Made by a program: the position numbers and the translations under genes. Shown one piece after another: positions 37,401 to 44,364 of a stretch of 53,911 bases of DNA. The stretch spans positions 1 through 53,911 of the forward strand of contig JAJYBH010000006.1 of assembly GCA_021779135.1 (NCBI GenBank). The letters run 5' to 3'. This stretch comes from Deltaproteobacteria bacterium. Its GTDB lineage: Bacteria > Desulfobacterota > Desulfuromonadia > Geobacterales > Pseudopelobacteraceae. Every line of letters begins with the position of its first letter. Within the stretch, counting starts at the first letter, position 1. The notes under the pieces are model-generated. The model saw only the letters and a list, made by a program, of their open reading frames with translations. It did not search any database and was not told the DNA's origin.

Positions 37401-38841
37401 TGACCGCCACGATGAAGGATACCGCCAATGCGATCGCCACGGCGATGGGAAGCGCCATGATGAACTCGCCGGACGAGCCGGTGATGATCAGGAGCGGCAG
37501 GAACGAGGCGATGATGGTAACGGTCGCGGTGAGGACCGGGACAAAGACATCACTGGCGCTTCGCCAGGCCGCCTCGGCCTTCGGCACCTTGTGGTCCAGG
37601 AGTTCCACGTAGTTGTCGGCGATCACGATGGCGTCGTCTACCACGATCCCCAGGACCATGATGAGCGCTGCGATGGATACCTGGTGCAGCGCTATCCCCA
37701 CCGCGTTCATGACGCCGAGGGTGCCGCACAGGGTCACCGGTATGGCCAGGGCAGCGACGAGAGCGACCCGCAGCGGCAGGAGCAAGATGGTGACGATAAC
37801 CACGGAAATGATGGCCAGCAGGAATTCGTGGCTCAGATTCGTGATCCGCTCCTTGACCACACCCGGCTGGTTGGCGACCAGGTCCAGCTTGACGTCGGGG
37901 GGAAGGAGCACCTTGAGGCGCTGGAAGACCGTATCCAACTGTTCACCAAGTTCGACGATATTCTTTCCCTTTTGCATCTCGACGGAGAGGAGCAGACAGG
38001 GGTCGCCGTCGTAGCGAACCATGAACGCCGGGTCCTGATAGCGGCGCTCCACCTTGGCGAAGTCCTTGATATAGAGAGGGTGGCCATCCTTGGAGACGTC
38101 CACGAGGACATTGCGGATTTCGTCTTCGGTATTGAAGATTCCCGTGGTCCTCATGGAGACCTTCGACCGGTCGGCGTCGAAATGCCCACCGCTCTGGATG
38201 GTGTTTCGCTGCCTCAGGGCGTTCGCTATCTGGCGCGGGTCGGCGAAATACTGCGACATCCTTTCCAGGCTGCCGGTGATCAGGATTTCTTCCGCTTGAT
38301 TTCCGTTGGTGACGAGTTTTCCCACCTCGCGGACGGTGCGCATCTCATCGTGGATCTTGTCCGCAAAGTCCTGCAGCTCCCGATATCCGTAGCGCTTGCC
38401 ATGGATGGCAACCAGCATGGCGACGGTATCACCGAAATCGGAGTCCACCACCGGTCCCATGACGCCGGCGGGGAGCTCGGTGCTCTTCACCACATTCAAC
38501 TCATTGCGCAGCTTGGCCCAGAAGACGTCGGAATTCTTGACGTTGTCCTCCAGTTCCACGTTGATGATGGCCACGCCGGGACGGCTCGTGGAATAGGTCT
38601 TTTCCTTGCGCACCTCGGGAAACTTGAAGATGTGTTTTTCAAGGGTCTTGGTTACCTGTTTTTCCACCTGCTCGGAGGTCGCTCCGGGGTACATCGCGGC
38701 CACCAGTCCGGTTCTGATGGTGACAGTCGGATCTTCCGTCCGTTGCATCTTCAGGAAGGCATGCATGCCGACCAGGACGACCATGGCCGTCAAAATGAGG
38801 GTAACGGCGGGATAGCGAAGCGAAAACTTTATCGGTTTCAT
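34414..38841 (-). CDS. RND efflux permease fused to TolC-type outer-membrane factor
   Basis: 1475 residues. Residues 1 to about 1017 are an HAE1-type RND pump: an initial helix (YPAVTLILTAMVVLVGMHAF), periplasmic loops, TM4 proton-relay aspartates in LGIVVDDAIVIADNY, TM10 GIVVRNGIILVDY and final helix LLVVPVIFVVVKSLV. Without a stop the frame continues through a signal-like helix (AAVVTAMIALCTLFATGGEASA, possible cleavage near 1048). A TolC-like protein follows (SLTLSQAVGLALQQNSVLK, LDVAVISAKANLLQGRQAL, LTWNIFDWGKRKGEIGQRV, GTVTTATHAEAVAALKKAE) to the end. Normally these are two genes. The adaptor gene lies 26 bases upstream. The chain may be cut by signal peptidase to give pump plus OMF in equal amounts. 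A sequencing or assembly change at the junction is the main alternative. Confidence 0.88.
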   Translation of the reverse strand: MKPIKFSLRYPAVTLILTAMVVLVGMHAFLKMQRTEDPTVTIRTGLVAAMYPGATSEQVEKQVTKTLEKHIFKFPEVRKEKTYSTSRPGVAIINVELEDNVKNSDVFWAKLRNELNVVKSTELPAGVMGPVVDSDFGDTVAMLVAIHGKRYGYRELQDFADKIHDEMRTVREVGKLVTNGNQAEEILITGSLERMSQYFADPRQIANALRQRNTIQSGGHFDADRSKVSMRTTGIFNTEDEIRNVLVDVSKDGHPLYIKDFAKVERRYQDPAFMVRYDGDPCLLLSVEMQKGKNIVELGEQLDTVFQRLKVLLPPDVKLDLVANQPGVVKERITNLSHEFLLAIISVVIVTILLLPLRVALVAALAIPVTLCGTLGVMNAVGIALHQVSIAALIMVLGIVVDDAIVIADNYVELLDHKVPKAEAAWRSASDVFVPVLTATVTIIASFLPLLIITGSSGEFIMALPIAVAIALAVSFIVAVMLTPLLCRTFIKKGLHDHDAEQDHGKERKSLLDRLQDTYGVWINRFMKRKWLAFTLGGSAIAFGIMLFALVPQQFFPSAERDQFVIDVWMPQGTRIEATDAVMGRIEKTLASSKGIEHYATFVGQSSPRFYYNVNPQQPDGAYGQFIVNTASIEDTTRLVKELRPTLAKVAPEAMVIVKELQQGAQTEAPIEVRISGDDIGELKRIGEKVQGILEGVPNAQYVFRDYFNDSYMVDMKVNDELANRLGITDASVSQTMAGAFDGSAVSTFWEGDRPVSIKLRLDPASRSRFADIGNTYLNSELTRARVPLRAVAQLAPEWQTSRIVRRNGVRTLTIRAFAKPRHYASKILEEAMPRIKTLELPAGYRIDYGGEKFNQDETFPQMVGALGISLVAIFLVLLVQFRNISDPLVVMASIPLTLFGAIFGLLITHNPFGFTAFMGLISLCGIVVRNGIILVDYCNERVAEGETLEQAARDAGTRRLRPIFLTTMAAAVGVTPMIISGSSLWSPLASVIAFGLIFSMFFTLLVVPVIFVVVKSLVAKDGAGTSAAVVTAMIALCTLFATGGEASAEPLKHSLTLSQAVGLALQQNSVLKIGRAKVTESDQKIVSARAQYFPFLSNNTKYMAMSDKQLVTIPAGSLGNVGGGPFPNNDVKLSQSRSSVLYSETTLAQPTTQLLKIHEANQIARADRAIAQAELTRSANETVLAVHQLYYALLVADKERDAAQASLSAAQESLRDAEEAVKAGNVLDVAVISAKANLLQGRQALIAAENRISDVTSELNELLGLPSDAILEVTEAGLPEQTELSKVQSYEEARTRNGELLAARKTLEKSQHAVKAAKYEYIPDVTIFAKHGYQDGAPFLKDNIGIFGAELTWNIFDWGKRKGEIGQRVAQLSQAEENLARIDKRIGIELDKVYRKLDRSKQMMDVAREALSLSQENARLSENGIKAGTVTTATHAEAVAALKKAEMEELQASLQYRLARAELDRITGVLASSR

Positions 38842-38867
38842 ATTATTTATCCTCTCGCTGTTGCGGT

Positions 38868-39980
38868 TTATTTCCGGACCGTCTGTTCTGTTGCCTCTAC
38901 GGTCAACCCATTTCTCAACTTCGCCTGTCCTGCCAGAACGATCAGCTCGTTGCCGTCAAGACCGCTCTTGATCTCGACGTTCCTGTTGACTGCCGCTCCG
39001 ATTTCCACACGCTTGGCATAGACGCGCTTCTGGTCGGGGTAGTAGACGTACACCTGCGTTGCGCCCTGCGGATCACGCACCACCGCATCCCCCGGAAGCG
39101 TCGCCATGGCTAGTGTCCGGTCCCCGCGGATGGTTGCTTCCGCTACCATGCCGACGCGCAACTCATGCTCTCGATTCGCAACGCTGATCCTGGTCATGTA
39201 GGTCCGCGTGTTGGGGTCTGCGGAAACGTTGATGACACGCACCGTTCCTTCAAATGTCTTCCCCGGGAGGGCGGGTATGGTGATGTCCGCTTTCTGTCCG
39301 ATCCTCATGAGGTGCACGTCAGTCTCCGGCACGCCGACATTCACCTCAACCGGGTCCATCTGGACGATCTCGAAGGCGACGCGGCCCGGAGAGGCGCTAT
39401 CACCCGGCTCTATCGACCGTTTCGCGATGTAGCCGCTGGTGGGCGCACACAGGGTCCCATCCGTCAGATGTTTCCGGGACAGCTTTTCCGATGCAACCGC
39501 CTGCTCGTACTGTTGCCTGGCGGAATCATAAGCGGCCTTGTATTTCTGGAAGTCGTTCGGTGCCAGGCTTTTGGAGTCGTAGAGCATCTTCATCCGTTTA
39601 AATTCGTCTTCCGCCCGTTCATAACCGACGCGGGCCTGGTCGGCTTGCGCCCTGGCGGCCGCCAACGGCAGCCGGTAATCGGTCGGATCGATGGAAGCAA
39701 GGACCTGACCTTTTTTTACGTATTCCCCCTCCCGTGGCCCAACGGACACGACCTTGCCGGAAACGAGGAAACACAGTTGCGCGGGGGAGTTCGGTGTCGA
39801 TATCGTCCCGCTCACCGAGATAGTTTCCCGCTCCTGAACCTTCTGGACCCTTCCCACGGTTACGGGAACGGCCTCGCTGTTCGATTCCTTCTTCTTCTGC
39901 TCACCTTTGCAGGCGGTCAGGGAGATACCAATAATGAATATGGAAACAGTTACTAGAATGGTTTTGAATGTGCCTTGCAT
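38868..39980 (-). CDS. RND periplasmic adaptor lipoprotein
   Basis: 370 residues. Signal and lipobox ISLTAC (Cys near 23). A biotinyl-lipoyl-like half-motif (FLVSGKVVSVGPREGEYVKKGQVLA) is followed by an alpha-hairpin (about 90-160), the second lipoyl half (GTLCAPTSGYIAKRSIEPGDSAS) and beta-barrel and membrane-proximal domains. It bridges the RND pump and the outer-membrane factor. AGGAG lies seven bases before the chosen ATG; a longer frame starts in the intergenic region. Confidence 0.93.
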   Translation of the reverse strand: MQGTFKTILVTVSIFIIGISLTACKGEQKKKESNSEAVPVTVGRVQKVQERETISVSGTISTPNSPAQLCFLVSGKVVSVGPREGEYVKKGQVLASIDPTDYRLPLAAARAQADQARVGYERAEDEFKRMKMLYDSKSLAPNDFQKYKAAYDSARQQYEQAVASEKLSRKHLTDGTLCAPTSGYIAKRSIEPGDSASPGRVAFEIVQMDPVEVNVGVPETDVHLMRIGQKADITIPALPGKTFEGTVRVINVSADPNTRTYMTRISVANREHELRVGMVAEATIRGDRTLAMATLPGDAVVRDPQGATQVYVYYPDQKRVYAKRVEIGAAVNRNVEIKSGLDGNELIVLAGQAKLRNGLTVEATEQTVRK

Positions 39981-40065
39981 GTGTTGACTCCTTTTTTTTG
40001 AACTCATTTATCTGCGCCGTTAGCGGATCTGCGATGGTTCCCATATCGCGCGACGTTTTTTCCTC

Positions 40066-40695
40066 TCAAAATCGGTGGGCAAGATCCAACATTCTGCGCC
40101 GTGCCTTTTCGTGATCCACCTCGGATACCCGTTCCGGGTCGTCACCCTCCAGGAGCACCGTTTCATGATCGGTTACCCCCAGATAGCTCAGCACCGAGCG
40201 CAGGTAGGCAACACCCAGTTCTTGCTCCTGCAAGAAGTCGTGAGGCGAGCATGCGTGCACATGCAGGGATTTTCTGCTCTGGCCGGGTAGCATGCATTTC
40301 GCCGCCAGCGGCGTCATGCGGTTGGTCGGGTCGGGAATTCCGATCGCATCTATGTACATCTTGAATTCGGCCGGGAACCACAGGTTAAGGCTACAGGTGA
40401 CGAAGACGTACTTGTCGCACCTGCGAAACTGGTCGGCGAGACGAAAAAGCCGGGCGATCTTGTTCCGCTCTCCATCCGAGACGAAGCTGTAATCCTCGCC
40501 GCGTTCGATCCGCCACCAGACGTTGAGCACGTCCAGATCCACGCGCTGAATGCTGTCGCGGTACAGGTCAAGAATCTGCACCTCGTCCTGCGGATTCCTG
40601 CGCAGGTATTCCTCCAGGAATTCATTGCCAAGCGAAAGGGTGCGGGATCTATCCTGAGGTCTGACATTGCAGGTGACATAGAGCAGGTTGGCCAT
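40066..40695 (-). CDS. FMN-dependent azoreductase/quinone reductase (AzoR type)
   Basis: 209 residues of the flavodoxin-like AcpD/AzoR family: LLYVTCNVRPQDRSRTLSLG (FMN phosphate loop), VQILDLYRD, and YVFVTCSLNLWFPAEFKMYIDAI (flavin contact). Reduces quinones and azo compounds with NAD(P)H in two-electron steps. It is the first gene after the sigma-54-type promoter, followed after 85 bases by the adaptor gene, so detoxification by reduction and export may go together. AAAGGAG precedes the ATG. Confidence 0.85.
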   Translation of the reverse strand: MANLLYVTCNVRPQDRSRTLSLGNEFLEEYLRRNPQDEVQILDLYRDSIQRVDLDVLNVWWRIERGEDYSFVSDGERNKIARLFRLADQFRRCDKYVFVTCSLNLWFPAEFKMYIDAIGIPDPTNRMTPLAAKCMLPGQSRKSLHVHACSPHDFLQEQELGVAYLRSVLSYLGVTDHETVLLEGDDPERVSEVDHEKARRRMLDLAHRF

Positions 40696-40730
40696 GATGT
40701 TCTCCTTTGCATTGATATTGTTCTCGTAAT

Positions 40731-40746
40731 AGCGATATGCGTGCCA
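40731..40746 (-). promoter_or_regulatory. Sigma-54-type promoter of the azoR-RND operon
   Basis: On the minus strand TGGCACG-CATA-TCGCT fits the -24/-12 consensus with one mismatch (TCGCT for TTGCW). The azoR start codon is about 35 bases downstream. A sigma-54 activator gene lies about 1.5 kb away on the other strand. Confidence 0.65.
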
Positions 40747-40799
40747 ATCTATTGAAACGTATTATTTCAGGTAGTTATGCAGGAAGTACTTACGCGTAT

Positions 40800-40869
40800 G
40801 CGATATTTCATTATTTTTCATTGCGAAATATCAAGGAAAGTTGGTGTTATGCTAAATATCGTGAATATT
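40800..40869. promoter_or_regulatory. Candidate upstream activator sites
   Basis: GATATTTC (40802-40809) and GAAATATC (40825-40832) form an inverted repeat with a 15-base spacer. AATATCGTGAATATT (40855-40869) is a further imperfect palindrome. They lie roughly 80-150 bases upstream of the sigma-54 promoter's start point, the usual distance for enhancer-binding proteins. The same GAAATATCG element occurs twice before the activator gene (42130 and 42156). Confidence 0.55.
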
Positions 40870-40900
40870 GATGGGGGCTAATAGCAGATGGGGATAAAAA
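40813..40900 (+). repeat. Leader repeat, copy A (upstream of the dinD-like pseudogene)
   Basis: Shares with 42118-42202 the string of blocks GAAATATC, AGGAAA, TTATG, AAATATCGTG, ATATTGATGGG, GCTAAT and AGATGGGGA in the same order and nearly the same spacing, including the start codon context of the activator gene. It looks like an old duplicate of the activator's leader. Confidence 0.65.
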
Positions 40901-40944
40901 CGGTGGGGAGAATGATTTCAGAAACGAAGAACATGGTTCGATAA
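40888..40944 (+). pseudogene. Stub ORF after duplicated activator leader
   Basis: The ATG in copy A opens an 18-codon frame beginning MGIK (the activator begins MGTK) and stops at TAA 40942. Beyond the first four residues there is no resemblance to the activator. It is best seen as the dead start of a duplicated or disrupted activator gene. The stretch 40945-41056 contains no other gene. Confidence 0.45.
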
Positions 40945-41056
40945 ATCCTTAGGAATAATTGACTTTAATGGGGGTAAGTGTGATAAAAACAAGAAATTTA
41001 CAACCACCCTAGCCACGGGCTGGGTTTAGCTAACACAAATAAGAGGTTCAACTGCA

Positions 41057-41893
41057 ATGCAAAGCAAGCTGGCGATTTTTGAAGATTACAAAATCCGCAG
41101 GGTATATAACGAGGAAGCCGAAACCTGGTATTTCTCTGTGGTCGATATCATCCGGGCACTGTTGCAGCAACAAGACTTTCAAACGGCCAGAAAGTATTGG
41201 AACAAGCTCAAGGAGCGATTAAACAAGGAAGGTAGTCAAACGGTGACAGATTGTCACCAGTTGAAAATGCTGGCGGATGACGGGAAAATGCGCCTGACAG
41301 ATGCCGCAACGCCGGAAACCCTGCTGCGGCTGATCCAATCCGTTCCCAGTCCCAAGGCCGAACCGATAAAGCTCTGGCTGGCCAAGGTCGGCTACGAGCG
41401 GATGCAGGACATGGCCGATCCGGCGCGGTCGGTGGACCGGGCACGGGAGTACTAGCAGCAGCACGGCAGGAGCGAAAAGTGGATACAGCAGCGGATGATG
41501 GGGCAGGAGACCAGCAACAAGCTGACCGATTACTGGAAAGATCACGACATCAAAAAGGAAAGCGAGTTTGCCATCCTGACCAACATCATACATCAGGAGT
41601 GGGCCGGAGTCCCTGTCAAGGAACACAAGAAGCTGAAAGGGCTGAAGACCCAGAACCTGCGCGATCACATGAGCGAAGCAGAGCTGATCTTTACCGCCCT
41701 GGCCGAACTCTCCACCCGCCAGATTGCCGAGACGATGGCGGCCACCGGCATGCCTGAAAACAAGGTGGCAGGGAAGAAAGGTGGCGGCATTGCCCGAAAA
41801 GCGCGGGTTGATCTTGAGGAGAAGACTGGCAGAAGCGTCGTAACCGGGGAGAATTTTCTGCCGCCGGGGCGAAAGAAAATTTCGGATGAATGA
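41057..41893 (+). pseudogene. DinD/BRO-N-type gene broken by one amber codon
   Basis: A 279-codon frame interrupted only by TAG at 41453-41455. Before it: YKIRRVYNEEAETWYFSVVD (BRO-N-like) through EPIKLWLAKVGYERMQD and DPARSVDRAREY. After it the same frame continues QQHGRSEKWIQQRMMGQ, ESEFAILTNIIHQEW, HKKLKGLKTQNLRDHM and GGGIARKARVDLEEKTG to TGA. Relatives (DNA-damage-inducible DinD and prophage antirepressor-like proteins) are single chains of about this length, and a Trp is plausible at the stop (TGG to TAG). Either it is a recent pseudogene or the stop is suppressed. It lies between the two leader repeats. Confidence 0.8.
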
Positions 41894-41919
41894 AGAGCGA
41901 GATTGTCAAATGTGTAGCT

Positions 41920-41957
41920 CCGGTACGGTTGAGCTTTTCCGGTACGGTTGAGCTTTT
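41920..41957. repeat. Perfect 19-base tandem repeat, two copies
   Basis: CCGGTACGGTTGAGCTTTT occurs at 41920-41938 and again at 41939-41957 without change. It lies just after the dinD-like pseudogene. The remaining 160 bases up to the activator leader hold no gene. Confidence 0.85.
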
Positions 41958-42117
41958 CTGCCCAGGTTTAACGCGGTGTTTGCGGAATCAATTCTGAATT
42001 CCGAAAAAAATCTTGTTCACATTCATATACCCGGCGTCTGATTAAGTTACGTTGGGCACCTACAGGTTTGACTTCCTGACATTATCCCGTCCTTCGCTGG
42101 TACATCCTTATTCCCTA

Positions 42118-42202
42118 TTTTGGTATTGTGAAATATCGAGGAAAACGGATATTATGAAATATCGTGGATATTGATGGGAGGGCTAATCAGATGGGGACAA
42201 AA
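42118..42202 (+). repeat. Leader repeat, copy B (upstream of the activator gene)
   Basis: Copy of 40813-40900. Contains GAAATATCG at 42130-42138 and 42156-42164, which may be sites for autoregulation. Confidence 0.65.
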
Positions 42203-43786
42203 CTTGAAGGCAGTGGCACAGCAGGCGTGGCAAGCGGCAAAGGTATGGCCGGCCGCGACGAATTCATCAGGGAGATCACCCTCAGAATCTGCGGCAGCCT
42301 TGAAATAAAGGAATCGTTGCTCAGTGCCTTCGAGTATCTGAAGGGGCAATTCCCCCTTGACGCCTTGGTCCTCTTCATCATAGACGAACGGCTGGGGGCG
42401 ATCCGGCGCATTGAACATGCCTCTGAAAATATCGCCCTTCCCCCCCAGCTCATCCCGCTGCCGGAAGGGATGCTGAGGAAGATCGCCGCCCGGAATTATT
42501 CAGAGCCATTTATCGTGGACATTGAAAAGGATGAGATTCTTGGCGCACTCGCACCAGTGCTGAAAATCGAAGGGAACACACACTTGATCGTTCCCTTGCG
42601 CATCAGGGGGGAGCTGATCGGGGGGCTGACGTTACAGGCATCGGGAGAGGGGCGCTACGGCGAAGAGCTTCTTGAGCTCGCCGGCTGCCTTGCAGAGCCG
42701 TTTGCGATTGCCCTTGCCAACGCCCTCGCTCACGAGGAGGTACTCCACTATCAGGCCATACTGCTGGACGACAAGCGCTTCCTGAACCGGGAGTTGCACG
42801 GTGACGCCGCAGATGGGATTATCGGCGGCAATACGGGGCTGCGCAACGTCATGGAGATGGTGCGCCAAGTGGCGCCACTCAACAACACCGTGCTCATCCT
42901 CGGCGAGACCGGGACCGGCAAGGAGTTGATCGCCAACGCGATTCACTTCTCTTCGCCGCGCAGGAATGGACCTTTCATAACGGTGAATTGCGGCGCGTTG
43001 CCGGAAAACCTGATCGACAGCGAGCTCTTCGGTCATGAGAGAGGGGCTTTTACCGGTGCGGTGGCCGAGAGCAGGGGGCGCTTCGAGCGGGCCGATGGCG
43101 GGACCATCTTCCTGGATGAAGTCGGCGAGCTCCCGCCAAACGCTCAGGTACGGCTGCTGCGGGTGCTGCAAAACCGCGAAGTGGAGAGAGTGGGAGGGAA
43201 GCGCCCGATCCCCGTCGACATACGGGTGATCGCGGCGACGCACCGCAACCTGCAAAGTATGGTGGCGGAAGGGAGCTTCCGCGAGGACCTCTGGTACCGG
43301 CTGAGCGGCTTTCCCATCATGGTGCCGCCGGTGCGTCAGCGGAAGGAGGATGTGCCGGCCCTTACCCGTCACTTTGTGACGATCAGGAGCAGAGACCTTG
43401 GCGTAGGGGTGTCTCCGTCAATCGCGCCTGGGGCACTGCAGCGGCTCATGGAATACGACTGGCCCGGCAATGTCCGGGAGCTGGAGAACCTGGTCGAGCG
43501 TGAGCTCATCCTGCATCGTGGCGGGCCGCTGACCTTCAGCACGATTCTGCCGGGTTCCGAACAAAGAAACATGCCACCCGTCGCCGGCAGCGGCCGCTCG
43601 CTTTACCCAATCAACCTGGATGAGGCAAACGCGGTGCATATCACCGAGGTACTGAAATTGGCCAGGGGGAAGATCGATGGCCCCGGAGGTGCCGCCGGGA
43701 TGTTGGGGATCAACCCAAGCACGCTCCGTTCGCGCCTGGACAAACTCGGCGTCAGCTATCGCCGCCGGGGGCGGGAAAGCAACTGA
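42191..43786 (+). CDS. Sigma-54-dependent activator, GAF-AAA+-Fis type
   Basis: 531 residues. The N-terminal GAF domain (about 20-180) is the likely signal input. The AAA+ domain has ILGETGTGKELIANAIH (Walker A), GHERGAFTGAVAESRGRFE with an intact GAFTGA loop, GGTIFLDEVGELP (Walker B) and WPGNVRELENL. A Fis-type HTH lies at the C-terminus (AAGMLGINPSTLRSRLDKLG). The layout resembles FhlA/NorR. GGGAGGG eight bases before the ATG at 42191 supports this start over a GTG at 42164. Being beside a sigma-54 promoter with repeated upstream sites, it probably drives the azoR-RND operon; the inducer is unknown. Confidence 0.9.
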   Translation: MGTKLEGSGTAGVASGKGMAGRDEFIREITLRICGSLEIKESLLSAFEYLKGQFPLDALVLFIIDERLGAIRRIEHASENIALPPQLIPLPEGMLRKIAARNYSEPFIVDIEKDEILGALAPVLKIEGNTHLIVPLRIRGELIGGLTLQASGEGRYGEELLELAGCLAEPFAIALANALAHEEVLHYQAILLDDKRFLNRELHGDAADGIIGGNTGLRNVMEMVRQVAPLNNTVLILGETGTGKELIANAIHFSSPRRNGPFITVNCGALPENLIDSELFGHERGAFTGAVAESRGRFERADGGTIFLDEVGELPPNAQVRLLRVLQNREVERVGGKRPIPVDIRVIAATHRNLQSMVAEGSFREDLWYRLSGFPIMVPPVRQRKEDVPALTRHFVTIRSRDLGVGVSPSIAPGALQRLMEYDWPGNVRELENLVERELILHRGGPLTFSTILPGSEQRNMPPVAGSGRSLYPINLDEANAVHITEVLKLARGKIDGPGGAAGMLGINPSTLRSRLDKLGVSYRRRGRESN

Positions 43787-43837
43787 TAAGAAACGACTCA
43801 CATAATTTCGACGAATGAAGGTAGTGAGTAAGAATCC

Positions 43838-43985
43838 CCCGGCAAAGCCGGGTGCATTACGATTGCTGGCCCCTCGAAGGGGCCTATTCGCAATCGATTA
43901 AGTCAAAATCAATACCTGAAACTGCAACTTCTAGGCATACTCCCGGAAATGTCGAACTTTAGGAGTCCCCCACCATAGGTGGGGG
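43838..43985. repeat. Hairpin-rich block (three stems), possible small mobile repeat
   Basis: Stem 1: CCCGGC-AAA-GCCGGG (43838-43852). Stem 2, bulged: CGATTGC..GGCCCCT-CGA-AGGGGCC..GCAATCG (43860-43896). Stem 3: CCCCCACC-ATA-GGTGGGGG (43967-43985), followed by TTT. No coding. It resembles palindromic repeats or non-autonomous elements. It may also terminate the activator transcript. Confidence 0.5.
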
Positions 43986-44101
43986 TTTACCTTTAGGAAA
44001 TTATTACACCCTCGTTCTTCGGAATTTATACTCTGTTCGCGGTTGATTTTTCTTGACGGGACAGAGCAACAATCCGCAGTTATAGGCAAAAAAGTTGCGC
44101 C

Positions 44102-44180
44102 GTGAGTCCCTCGTGGGGAGCCAACAATTCAAGTCGCTTACAAGACTTCTTGTAGGTGCCTTTTCTTTGTTTCCTGGCAT
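44102..44180 (+). repeat. Degraded copy of tRNA-Asn 3' end plus terminator (relic att site)
   Basis: GAGTCC.....GGGGAGCCA (44104-44123) matches the tRNA-Asn 3' end at 16 of 20 positions. A hairpin in the same place as the tRNA-Asn terminator follows (CTTACAAG..CTTGTAGG, T-run, CTTTG). Homology continues through the terminator to about 44180. With the intact tRNA at 31065 it defines a 13-kb segment. Confidence 0.72.
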
Positions 44181-44229
44181 GCAACCCCTGGTACAACTTC
44201 AAAGGGACTTGCTAGGGTTAATCAAAATG

Positions 44230-44262
44230 AAAAACCGGATCCCCTTTGCGGTCCCCGGCTTG
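44230..44262 (-). terminator. Possible terminator of the marR-bcr operon
   Basis: Read on the minus strand CCGGGGACC-GCAAA-GGGGATCCGG pairs imperfectly and is followed by TTTTT. Confidence 0.4.
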
Positions 44263-44364
44263 TGTGTGCTGGTTTATTTTCACTGTATTATTTTGTTGAA
44301 CGTACCCGCCCCAGTTCCTGCACGGCGACGTGCAGCCTCAAGAGCAGCTCCAGCCGGCGCGGCG

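Noticed and set aside
37048-39021. Long plus-strand open frame opposite the RND permease gene
   Set aside because: It is antisense to a clearly conserved protein, has His/Asp/Gly-rich composition typical of reversed GC-rich codons, and no ribosome site or domain.
41495-41893. Independent gene starting at the internal ATG of the dinD-like frame
   Set aside because: The frame and family pattern continue from the upstream part, so it is the second half of one interrupted gene, although internal restart cannot be excluded.
43860-43985. Hairpin block as CRISPR or tRNA-like RNA
   Set aside because: The stems differ in sequence, are not regularly repeated and do not fold into a cloverleaf.
44102-44123. 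Second tRNA gene at the right end of the island
   Set aside because: Only the 3' end is recognisable; D and anticodon arms are missing and the T arm is mutated.
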